Shown here: piece after piece, positions 49,019 to 55,525 of the stretch | How the letters are laid out: the number at the start of each line of letters is the position of its first letter | How positions within the stretch are numbered: the first letter of the stretch is position 1 | IMG/VR virus record: IMGVR_UViG_3300044825_002608 | Span: 1-64,000 of that record | Source: a virus | Length of the DNA: 64,000 nucleotides | Direction: 5' to 3' (one strand) | Notes under the pieces: generated by a model | The model's database searches: none | What the model saw: only the letters and a program-made list of their open reading frames with translations | Told to the model about the DNA's origin: nothing | Position numbers and translations under genes: made by a program

Positions 49019-49213
49019 ATGACCGTTACAACTAATGAACGTGGGCAGCAAAATATTTTTGCTAAAGAACCCACGATGTATTATGAAAATTATGGAATGT
49101 ATTCCCCTAACGAAATTAAGGAGCGGACTAATGGACGCTGGGCAATGCTCGGCATTATTGCTGGGTTTATTTCTTATTCTATCACTGGCAACTTCTTCTT
49201 CGGTATCTTCTGA
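49019..49213 (+). CDS. hli: High-light-inducible protein (Hlip)
   Basis: 64 residues. The chlorophyll-binding helix is NEIKERTNGRWAMLGIIAGFISYSITGNFFFGIF, with the ExxNGRxAM(L)G motif near 32-42 of the LHC/Hlip superfamily. Hlips sit in thylakoids and protect photosystem II during high light or assembly. Phage copies maintain photosynthesis during infection. Followed by an overlapping TM peptide, another Hlip and psbA. Confidence 0.94.
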   Translation: MTVTTNERGQQNIFAKEPTMYYENYGMYSPNEIKERTNGRWAMLGIIAGFISYSITGNFFFGIF

Positions 49214-49299
49214 TGACTGAAGTAATCTTTACTTTCACCTCAGTTGCATTTTTTGTGCTTTTGGGGTATGCTGTTAATCAACTCTCTGAGACATATTGA
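49213..49299 (+). CDS. 28-aa single-TM peptide
   Basis: MTEVIFTFTSVAFFVLLGYA then VNQLSETY. Overlaps the hli stop by 1 nt and the next gene by 1 nt. Size and hydrophobicity match small thylakoid subunits, but no specific match recognised. Confidence 0.55.
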   Translation: MTEVIFTFTSVAFFVLLGYAVNQLSETY

Positions 49300-49556
49300 T
49301 GACTGCTGAAATGCTTGAGAAACTTACTATTGCCCTCCAAGAACTTGGTTGGGATGTTGATGATGAACTTTCTGTAGACATTGGTGGTGTGGCTGTCACA
49401 GGAACTGCCACTAACCCTGAAGCAAATCCAAAATGGGCAAAACCATTTGGAACTGTCTCTTATCAAAATGATGCTTTCATTGTAATTAAAAATAAGAACA
49501 GGAACCCAGTTGTTCCTTCAGTTCCAAATCCTGATCTCAAACAAAAACATTCTTAA
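49299..49556 (+). CDS. 85-aa hypothetical protein in the photosynthesis block
   Basis: MTAEMLEKLTIALQELGWDVDDELSVDIGGVAVTGTATNPEANPKWAKPFGTVSYQNDAFIVIKNK...: an N-terminal helix and beta strands, no TM. Lies between two hli genes. Function unknown. Confidence 0.68.
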   Translation: MTAEMLEKLTIALQELGWDVDDELSVDIGGVAVTGTATNPEANPKWAKPFGTVSYQNDAFIVIKNKNRNPVVPSVPNPDLKQKHS

Positions 49557-49570
49557 TAAGGAGTAAACTA

Positions 49571-49690
49571 ATGGAAAAAATCTTTACTGAAAAAGCAGAA
49601 CGCTGGAATGGTCGTCTTGCAATGCTAGGATTCGTCGCCGCTGTTGGTGCATATCTTATTACTGGTCAAGTAATTCCTGGAGTATGGTGA
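49571..49690 (+). CDS. hli: Second, minimal high-light-inducible protein
   Basis: 39 residues: MEKIFTEKAERWNGRLAMLG then FVAAVGAYLITGQVIPGVW. The ExxNGRxAMLG chlorophyll-binding motif is complete, so this is a near-minimal single-helix Hlip. An AAGGAG site lies 6 nt upstream. Followed by a strong terminator. Confidence 0.9.
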   Translation: MEKIFTEKAERWNGRLAMLGFVAAVGAYLITGQVIPGVW

Positions 49691-49706
49691 ATCCATAATA
49701 ATTGAA

Positions 49707-49740
49707 GACCCTCTCTATATAAAGGAGAGGGTCTTTTTTT
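49707..49740 (+). terminator. Terminator after the hli cluster
   Basis: GACCCTCTC (49707-49715) pairs with GAGAGGGTC (49725-49733), seven T. Confidence 0.88.
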
Positions 49741-49902
49741 ATGCCTAGAAATATTTTGACTAAAGATGAAATTCGAGTCCATGTTGAAAAATTGAAAAAA
49801 GAGTTGTATAATAGTGAGGTCTCTTGGACTTCGGATCCCAAATCTCTTGCTCACCAGTATCTCAATCGAGTCTTAGATAAGATCGCTGAGTACAGGGGTT
49901 GA
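49741..49902 (+). CDS. 53-aa hypothetical protein upstream of psbA
   Basis: MPRNILTKDEIRVHVEKLKKELYNSE..., ending NRVLDKIAEYRG; helical and charged. Its stop codon lies within the psbA -35. Begins right after the terminator T-tract, so its own promoter is unclear. Function unknown. Confidence 0.65.
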   Translation: MPRNILTKDEIRVHVEKLKKELYNSEVSWTSDPKSLAHQYLNRVLDKIAEYRG

Positions 49903-49927
49903 CGGGAAACGAACCAAGTGCTATACT
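49899..49927 (+). promoter_or_regulatory. psbA promoter
   Basis: TTGACG (49899-49904) and TATACT (49922-49927), 17-bp spacer, near-consensus sigma70. Confidence 0.82.
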
Positions 49928-49935
49928 AAATAAGT

Positions 49936-49971
49936 GTTAAGGAATGTTAGCAAATACTAACAAACCTTAAC
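49936..49971 (+). promoter_or_regulatory. Hairpin at the 5' end of the psbA transcript
   Basis: GTTAAGG-aa-TGTTAG-caaata-CTAACA-aa-CCTTAAC: two perfect stems with a symmetric internal AA/AA loop. It begins 9 nt after the -10, so it would be the extreme 5' end of the mRNA and could stabilise it. Shares a 17-nt block with the psbD upstream region. Confidence 0.65.
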
Positions 49972-50004
49972 AATTCATGTAAACCTAACGTTCTTTTTAA
50001 AACT

Positions 50005-52254
50005 ATGACTGCTACTATCGCTCGTCAGCGTGGTGGAAGTAACACTTGGGAACAATTCTGTGAGTGGGTAACTTCTACCAATAACCGTCTTTATGTCGGT
50101 TGGTTTGGAACTCTAATGATTCCTACCCTTCTCGCTGCTACTATTTGTTTCATTGTTGCTTTCATTGCCGCCCCTCCCGTAGACATACTGCTTTAATCTG
50201 TGTCCTTCATCCGTAAGGGTGATGTTAAAACTGGGTGAATTGCTGGAAACCGAAAGGCAATCAGCAGCCAAGCCTTAGGTACACCTAAGGAAGGTTCAGA
50301 GACTACCTGAGGGGTTTAGTCCCCTTAATAACAGGCAAGAGTGCCCAGCCCCTTTAATAACTTATAAAGGGTGAAGATATAGTCCAAACTTCACAGAGTA
50401 ATCTGTAACAACCTAAGTCTTATGATATGGTTGTTTATATGAAGTTGAGACGGGATTCGTGAACCAGTCGCTGGTTCTCTAATGTATGGAAACAACATCA
50501 TTTCTGGTGCTGTTGTTCCTAGTTCAAATGCGATTGGATTGCATTCGTAAAGGAGTGCCTTATATCAGAAATGGTATAAGAAAATCGGGTGAATTGCTGG
50601 AAACCTAACCCAGTAAAAGGATAAAAATGTATAAATAATAATATGGAATACACTTTTATCCTAATGACTATCTACGAACAGTTTATTGAGTATTGTAAAT
50701 CAAACAACTTTGATAGTGAGTATTATGAAAAACACCATATTGTCCCAAAACATAATGGTGGAACTGACGAAAAAGAAAATCTGATTTACTTACCTCCTCA
50801 TATTCATACACTCGCACATTATTATCGTTGGTTGTCATTTCAGGAAATAGGTGACAAAGTTGCTTATGAAATGAGATGGAACCAAGATATTAAAAGTGTA
50901 AAACTTCGTTCTCAACTTGCTGTTAAAAGTAATAAAGAAAAAGGTAATCTTTTTTGGAATACTGAATGGCAAAGAGAACAAGGATTAAAGGGTGGAAAAA
51001 AAGGAGGTTCTGCTAATACTCAAAACCAGTTTCTTGCCAGACAAAAAGTTGGTAAAACTTATGGAAAGCAAGTTGGACTTTCAAGACAAAAAGGTGATTT
51101 AGTAGAAATGCTAAAAAACTCAACGACTTGGAAACATAAAACTGGAAAAACTGTTACTCTTCCTCCACAAGAAAGTATTACTAAACTTTGTGAGAAACTT
51201 CAAAGTATTGAATATTTTGAAACTCCTAACAAAGCTCTTATAGGAAAACTTCTTCGTGCAGAAAAGAAACAACTTTATGGATGGTCTTTTACTGGTATGG
51301 CAATCAGCAGCCAAGTCCCAAGTACACTTGGGAAAGGTTCAGAGACTACCTGAGGAGTTCAGTCTCCTTAATAACAGGTTTAAGTGCCCGACACCCTCAA
51401 TTTAGGGTGATGATATAGTCCACACCATATGGAAACTTATGGGTTATGTGTTCTATCCAATCTGGGAAGCTGCTTCCCTTGATGAATGGCTCTACAACGG
51501 TGGTCCTTACCAACTTGTAGTCTTCCACTTCCTTATTGGTATCTATACCTATATGGGTCGTGAATGGGAACTTTCATACCGTCTAGGTATGCGTCCTTGG
51601 ATCTGTGTTGCTTACAGTGCTCCCGTCGCTGCTGCTTCTGCTGTGTTCCTGGTCTATCCTTTCGGTCAAGGTTCTTTCTCTGATGGTATGCCTCTGGGTA
51701 TCTCTGGTACTTTCAACTTCATGCTTGTGTTCCAGGCAGAGCACAACATTCTGATGCACCCATTCCATATGATGGGCGTGGCTGGCGTATTTGGTGGTTC
51801 TCTATTCAGTGCTATGCACGGTTCTCTAGTAACTTCAAGCCTAGTACGAGAAACTACCGAAAATGAAAGTCAAAATTATGGTTACAAGTTCGGTCAAGAA
51901 GAAGAGACCTACAACATCGTAGCTGCACATGGTTATTTTGGTCGTCTTATCTTCCAATATGCTTCGTTCAACAACTCTCGTTCACTGCACTTCTTCCTTG
52001 CTGCTTGGCCAGTTGTAGGTATCTGGTTCACTGCTCTTGGTGTAAGCACCATGGCCTTCAATTTGAACGGAATTAATCTAAATCAGTCTATCCTTGATAG
52101 TCAGAATCGTGTTATTAATTCTTGGGCAGATGTGCTAAATCGTGCCAACCTCGGGATCGAAGTAATGCACGAAAGGAACGCACATAATTTTCCTCTAGAT
52201 TTGGCTGCTGTTGAGCACACTCCTGTTGCTCTAACTGCACCTTCTATTGGTTGA
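50005..52254 (+). CDS. psbA: Photosystem II D1 protein, split by two group I introns
   Basis: Joined from 50005-50186, 50448-50544 and 51451-52254: 182 + 97 + 804 nt gives 360 residues, the normal D1 length including the C-terminal extension. Exon 1 ends in ...APPVDI (codon 61 split after AT), exon 2 encodes [20 protein letters not shown]... to GLH, exon 3 begins [13 protein letters not shown]. All splice junctions restore frame and the conserved D1 sequence; 5' exons end in T and introns end in G, as group I splicing requires. D1 binds the Mn cluster, P680 and QB; phage D1 replaces the photodamaged host copy during infection. Promoter and leader hairpin upstream, terminator downstream. Confidence 0.95.
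50187..50447 (+). other. Group I intron 1 in psbA (261 nt, no ORF)
   Basis: P1 pairs exon GACAT (50182-50186) with the internal guide GTGTC (50200-50204), giving the U-G pair at the 5' splice site. Core elements: P-like GAATTGCTGGAAACC, GAAA-capped P5, Q-like AATCAGCAGCC, R/P7 TTCAGAGACTACC and S AGATATAGTCC (about 50374-50384). The final intron base is G 50447. It is closely related to intron 2. Confidence 0.88.
50630..50637 (+). promoter_or_regulatory. Late promoter inside intron 2
   Basis: Perfect TATAAATA 6 nt before the HNH ATG at 50643 (or 28 nt before the next in-frame ATG at 50665), inside the intron. This resembles the internal late promoter of the T4 td intron endonuclease. Confidence 0.65.
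50643..51353 (+). CDS. Intron-encoded HNH homing endonuclease
   Basis: 236 residues (ATG 50643; ATG 50667-region MTIYEQ is an alternative start). The HNH core is [35 protein letters not shown] (H-H...N...H). Then come repeated GKKGGS/NTQNQ and Lys-rich segments and a NUMOD-like C-terminal helix ([30 protein letters not shown]). The last residues ([17 protein letters not shown] stop) are encoded by the intron catalytic core itself. Probably cuts intronless psbA to spread the intron. Confidence 0.87.
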   Translation: MEYTFILMTIYEQFIEYCKSNNFDSEYYEKHHIVPKHNGGTDEKENLIYLPPHIHTLAHYYRWLSFQEIGDKVAYEMRWNQDIKSVKLRSQLAVKSNKEKGNLFWNTEWQREQGLKGGKKGGSANTQNQFLARQKVGKTYGKQVGLSRQKGDLVEMLKNSTTWKHKTGKTVTLPPQESITKLCEKLQSIEYFETPNKALIGKLLRAEKKQLYGWSFTGMAISSQVPSTLGKGSETT

Positions 52255-52273
52255 TAAAAACTTAATAGTTTTT

Positions 52274-52300
52274 AAGACCTCCTTCGGGAGGTCTTTTTTT
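52274..52300 (+). terminator. Terminator after psbA
   Basis: AAGACCTCC, TTCG tetraloop, GGAGGTCTT, T-run. Strong, UUCG-capped. Confidence 0.9.
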
Positions 52301-52308
52301 ATGTCTAA

Positions 52309-52338
52309 TTGACTAAATAGTTAAATCTATGGTATAAT
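52309..52338 (+). promoter_or_regulatory. Sigma70-type promoter of the EndoVII-like gene
   Basis: TTGACT (52309-52314), 18-bp spacer, TATAAT (52333-52338), 11 nt before the ATG. Confidence 0.6.
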
Positions 52339-52348
52339 AAGTTTAACT

Positions 52349-52816
52349 ATGAATATCCAAACCATGAAAACATGCAATGTATGTGGTAAAATAAAATCAC
52401 TTTCGGAATATTATCCGACAAGATTTAAAAGTAAAGAGTTTCCTGACAAAACTTATTATCATGGAAAATGCAAATCTTGTTTTATTAAGGCAAAACAAAA
52501 AGACTATACTCCAGATAAAGGAAGAGATAAAAATCTAAGGCATAAGTATGGAATATCATTAGAAGATTATAATATTCTTTTAGAAAAACAGAATAATTGC
52601 TGTGCTATTTGTAGAAGCACAGATCCAAAAGGTAGAAAATCTGGCAGGGGAGGAGCAGTAGAAGTTTTTTATGTTGATCACGACCATAAAACTGGAAATG
52701 TGAGAGGATTGCTTTGTAACATTTGTAATAGAACTATGGGGTATATTGGAGAAAATTCTGGTGTATTAGAAGAAATGATTAAATACCTCGAACAACATAA
52801 ATCAAATGTCTCATAA
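52349..52816 (+). CDS. EndoVII/F-CphI-like homing endonuclease
   Basis: 155 residues. CNVCGKIKSLSEYYPTRFKSK (zinc finger) leads into KYGISLEDYNILLEKQNNCCAICRSTDPKG and VEVFYVDHDHKTGNVRGLLCNICNRTMGYI, the T4 endonuclease VII catalytic pattern (DHDHxTGxVRGLLCxxCN). In S-PM2 the free-standing homing endonuclease F-CphI, encoded next to its intron-bearing psbA, uses an EndoVII motif. This gene has the same place and motif, so it probably targets psbA rather than Holliday junctions. Confidence 0.85.
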   Translation: MNIQTMKTCNVCGKIKSLSEYYPTRFKSKEFPDKTYYHGKCKSCFIKAKQKDYTPDKGRDKNLRHKYGISLEDYNILLEKQNNCCAICRSTDPKGRKSGRGGAVEVFYVDHDHKTGNVRGLLCNICNRTMGYIGENSGVLEEMIKYLEQHKSNVS

Positions 52817-52928
52817 TAATCAACACGAACCCATGGAAGATTGGGTAATCTGGGCAGGAGTAGGTATTATGATGTTTACAGTTATTATTTTTGTCGTATT
52901 TACTCTATCAATGATGTATTGGGGATAA
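52806..52928 (+). CDS. 40-aa single-TM protein
   Basis: MSHNNQHEPMEDWVIWAGVG, then IMMFTVIIFVVFTLSMMYWG. A polar N-terminus and one TM helix; overlaps the nuclease gene end by 11 nt. Function unknown. Confidence 0.6.
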   Translation: MSHNNQHEPMEDWVIWAGVGIMMFTVIIFVVFTLSMMYWG

Positions 52929-52960
52929 GATATAACTATTAATGGTTTCTATTAAAAACC

Positions 52961-53509
52961 ATGAAGAAAGTAGCAATCTTTGGTTCAGCAAGAACAAATT
53001 CCGAATCCGGACTTTATAAGGCAGTAGAAAAACTTGGTAGAAATATCGCAGCAGAAGGATGGATAGTAGTTACTGGTGGTGGTCCAGGAACTATGGAAGC
53101 AGCAAATAAAGGAGCAATGAGTGCTTGTATTGGAAATTCTCTTTGTTCTGTTGCGGAAGCGATTTATTTGCCCTTCGAGGAAAATGTAAATCCATATGTT
53201 CAAGAATATGAGCAGCATCAAACTTTTTATTCGAGGTTGAAAACTTTTGCAGACTGTGATGCCTTTATTGTAACTCCTGGAGGTATTGGAACACTTCTTG
53301 AGATGGCAATGATTTATCAATTGGTTCAAGTGAATCATATCGACAAAAAACCAATTATTTGTGTTGGTAAAATGTGGAGAACATTTAAAACTTGGTTAGA
53401 AGACGAAATGTTAGATAATGGATTTCTCAATAATGAAGAAATGAAACTCATACATTATGTGGATAGATTTTCTGAAGCAACTCATTTACTCAAAGGATTG
53501 TTGACTTGA
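52961..53509 (+). CDS. LOG-family nucleotide-processing protein
   Basis: 182 residues, Rossmann-like. AIFGSARTNSESGLYKAVEKLGRNIAAEGWIVVTGGGPGTMEAANKGA and CDAFIVTPGGIGTLLEMAMIYQLVQVNHI carry the family GGGPG and PGGxGTxxE motifs. LOG proteins hydrolyse AMP-linked nucleotides (cytokinin-riboside monophosphate phosphoribohydrolase or AMP/IMP nucleosidase activity). It lies between psbA and psbD. A role in nucleotide salvage or in degrading a signalling nucleotide is inference. Confidence 0.87.
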   Translation: MKKVAIFGSARTNSESGLYKAVEKLGRNIAAEGWIVVTGGGPGTMEAANKGAMSACIGNSLCSVAEAIYLPFEENVNPYVQEYEQHQTFYSRLKTFADCDAFIVTPGGIGTLLEMAMIYQLVQVNHIDKKPIICVGKMWRTFKTWLEDEMLDNGFLNNEEMKLIHYVDRFSEATHLLKGLLT

Positions 53510-53522
53510 GTAATATTACTTA

Positions 53523-53553
53523 TTGACTCTTATGTTAAGAAATGCTAACATAA
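53523..53553 (+). promoter_or_regulatory. psbD promoter with overlapping palindrome
   Basis: TTGACT (53523-53528), then TTATGTTA...TAACATAA (53530-53553), a perfect 8-bp inverted repeat overlapping the likely -10 (TAACAT 53546-53551). The block GTTAAGAAATGCTAACA matches the psbA leader at 14 of 17 positions. CATAAATA (53549-53556) could also serve as a late promoter. Confidence 0.55.
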
Positions 53554-53577
53554 ATATGAGAAATTACATTGGAGTCT

Positions 53578-54639
53578 ATGGTATCTTCAACACTTTCACA
53601 ACCAATTCAACAACGAGGATGGTTTGATGTACTTGACGATTGGCTTAAGCGTGATAGGTTTGTTTTTGTCGGTTGGTCTGGTTTACTATTATTCCCGACT
53701 GCTTATCTCGCTCTGGGTGGTTGGCTTACGGGAACTACGTTCGCAACCAGTTGGTATACTCATGGTATTGCGAGTTCTTACCTTGAGGGTTGCAATTTCC
53801 TTACCGCTGCTGTTTCTACTCCTGCTGATGCTCTCGGACATTCCCTTCTACTTCTTTGGGGTCCAGAAGCTCAGGGAGATTTCGTCCGTTGGATCCAACT
53901 TGGGGGACTCTGGACTTTTGTGGCACTACACGGATCTTTCGCTTTAATTGGATTTATGCTTCGCCAGTTTGAGATTGCTCGACTGGTTGGTATCCGCCCT
54001 TACAACGCAATTGCATTCTCTGGTCCGATTGCGGTGTTTGTGAGTGTGTTTCTGATGTATCCACTGGGTCAATCCAGTTGGTTCTTTGCTCCCTCCTTTG
54101 GAGTTGCTGCTATCTTCCGATTTCTTCTGTTTATTCAAGGATTTCATAATTATCTGTTAAATCCGTTTCATATGATGGGAGTTGCTGGTATACTAGGTGG
54201 AGCACTTCTCTGTGCTATTCATGGTGCAACAGTTGAAAATACTCTATTTGAAGATGGTGATAAAGCAAATACTTTCAAAGCATTTGAACCGACTCAAGAA
54301 GAAGAAACCTATTCTATGGTCACAGCTAATCGTTTTTGGTCACAAATTTTTGGCATTGCTTTCAGTAACAAGCGTTGGTTGCATTTCTTTATGCTTTTTG
54401 TTCCTGTCATGGGTCTTTGGACATCTTCTATTGGGATTATTGGTCTTGCTCTCAATCTACGTGCTTATGATTTTGTAAGTCAGGAGATTCGTGCAGCAGA
54501 AGATCCAGAATTTGAGACTTTCTACACAAAAAATATACTGCTTAACGAAGGTCTTCGTGCTTGGATGGCACCAGTAGATCAACCTCATGAGAACTTTGTG
54601 TTTCCAGAAGAGGTGTTGCCTCGCGGTAATGCTCTATGA
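53578..54639 (+). CDS. psbD: Photosystem II D2 protein
   Basis: 353 residues (D2 is normally 352). [90 protein letters not shown] (His ligands) and the C-terminus [13 protein letters not shown] are canonical D2. It pairs with D1 as the reaction-centre core. Start ATG 53578; GGAG lies 4 nt before it, a tight spacing. No intron. Followed by a strong terminator. Confidence 0.96.
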   Translation: MVSSTLSQPIQQRGWFDVLDDWLKRDRFVFVGWSGLLLFPTAYLALGGWLTGTTFATSWYTHGIASSYLEGCNFLTAAVSTPADALGHSLLLLWGPEAQGDFVRWIQLGGLWTFVALHGSFALIGFMLRQFEIARLVGIRPYNAIAFSGPIAVFVSVFLMYPLGQSSWFFAPSFGVAAIFRFLLFIQGFHNYLLNPFHMMGVAGILGGALLCAIHGATVENTLFEDGDKANTFKAFEPTQEEETYSMVTANRFWSQIFGIAFSNKRWLHFFMLFVPVMGLWTSSIGIIGLALNLRAYDFVSQEIRAAEDPEFETFYTKNILLNEGLRAWMAPVDQPHENFVFPEEVLPRGNAL

Positions 54640-54645
54640 TATAAT

Positions 54646-54668
54646 GGAGGGGAAACCCTCCTTTTTTT
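54646..54668 (+). terminator. Terminator after psbD
   Basis: GGAGGG (54646-54651), GAAA tetraloop, CCCTCC (54656-54661), seven T. Confidence 0.88.
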
Positions 54669-54791
54669 ATGATATCTTCAACAACTCCATATAAACTCGC
54701 AGACATACTTAGAGATACCTGGCCACAACTTTACAGGAAACCACAAGTACCGTATAATAAGGAAAAGACTTCTAAAAATGAGAAAGTATAA
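54669..54791 (+). CDS. 40-aa hypothetical protein
   Basis: MISSTTPYKLADILRDTWPQ, then LYRKPQVPYNKEKTSKNEKV. Begins at the end of the terminator T-tract and overlaps the next gene by 14 nt. Start and existence uncertain. Confidence 0.45.
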   Translation: MISSTTPYKLADILRDTWPQLYRKPQVPYNKEKTSKNEKV

Positions 54792-55071
54792 TGAAGAATA
54801 TTTTTCAGTAATTAATAGAAATACTGGAAAAAAGATTTGCGATTGTGCCGAGTATTCAGACGCGATGATGATGTTGGATATTGACCCACATAATCGGCAA
54901 ATCAAAAGAAATCGATTTCTTATGAGTCCAGTAGTTGATATTGAGATGCCAAAATCACTACCGACTAATGAGATTGTAGTCAATATGGATGGTGGTGTTG
55001 GTGGTTCTTGGAAAGTAGAAGAACCAGAAAAACTACCAGAAGGGCAAGGTAAACCTGTGATTGTCAACTAA
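54778..55071 (+). CDS. 97-aa hypothetical protein
   Basis: MRKYNEEYFSVINRNTGKKICDCAEYSDAMMMLDIDPHNRQIKRNRFLMSPVVDIEMPKSLPTNEIVVNMDGGVGGSWKVEE...: a compact N-terminal alpha/beta part with an acidic, Gly/Pro-rich tail. No family recognised. Precedes the HNH gene and the tail-fibre block. Confidence 0.7.
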   Translation: MRKYNEEYFSVINRNTGKKICDCAEYSDAMMMLDIDPHNRQIKRNRFLMSPVVDIEMPKSLPTNEIVVNMDGGVGGSWKVEEPEKLPEGQGKPVIVN

Positions 55072-55094
55072 ATAATCACAAGTCGCAGGTACTT

Positions 55095-55466
55095 ATGGTT
55101 CCTCTTCATTCTTCAAGAGAATATTTGTTTCAATTACAGGCAACAAGTTCAGGAGAAGCACGAAGATTATGGAGAAAGCACATTAAAGAAAGTTGGGAAA
55201 ATAAGTGTGCTTATTGTGGATCAGAAGAAAACCTAACAATTGATCACATTATTCCTCAGTCAAAAGGTGGTCTAGATACAACTAAAAATGTAGTTTGTTG
55301 CTGCCATTCTTGTAATCAAGATAAAGGTCATACTCCTTGGGAAGATTGGTATTCTTCTCAGGAGTTTTTTAGTATAGAAAATTATGAGAAAGTAAAGAAT
55401 TGGATGAAACCAGAAGCACCTGCAAATCTTTATGTTTATCGTCCAAGGAGAAATAATTTAACATAA
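55095..55466 (+). CDS. HNH endonuclease
   Basis: 123 residues. CAYCGSEENLTIDHIIPQSKGGLDTTKNVVCCCHSCNQDKGHTPWEDWY: HNH core with two CxxC zinc half-sites. The N-terminal helix (SSGEARRLWRKHIKESWENK) and short basic tail suit a free-standing endonuclease. Lies between the photosynthesis block and the tail fibres. Confidence 0.88.
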   Translation: MVPLHSSREYLFQLQATSSGEARRLWRKHIKESWENKCAYCGSEENLTIDHIIPQSKGGLDTTKNVVCCCHSCNQDKGHTPWEDWYSSQEFFSIENYEKVKNWMKPEAPANLYVYRPRRNNLT

Positions 55467-55525
55467 TAAATAGATAAAAGGCGGCAGTAGATACTGTCAT
55501 TTAAGGTATATACCGAATGTAATAA

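Larger units (their letters stand above)
50545..51450 (+). other. Group I intron 2 in psbA (906 nt, with HNH ORF)
   Basis: P1 pairs exon GCAT (50541-50544) with GTGC (50555-50558), including the U-G pair. It has the same core as intron 1: GGGTGAATTGCTGGAAACC, GGCAATCAGCAGCC, TTCAGAGACTACCTGAG, GATATAGTCC. The endonuclease ORF occupies the P5 loop. The last intron base is G 51450; exon 3 starts TTCTATCC. Confidence 0.88.

Noticed and set aside
50005-50196. psbA as a truncated pseudogene of 63 codons
   Set aside because: The frame stops only because it runs into intron 1; the rest of D1 is found in two downstream exons with frame-perfect group I junctions.
52349-52816. Holliday-junction resolvase gp49
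   Set aside because: It shares the EndoVII motif, but the location beside intron-bearing psbA and the N-terminal zinc finger fit an F-CphI-like homing enzyme better; not fully excluded.
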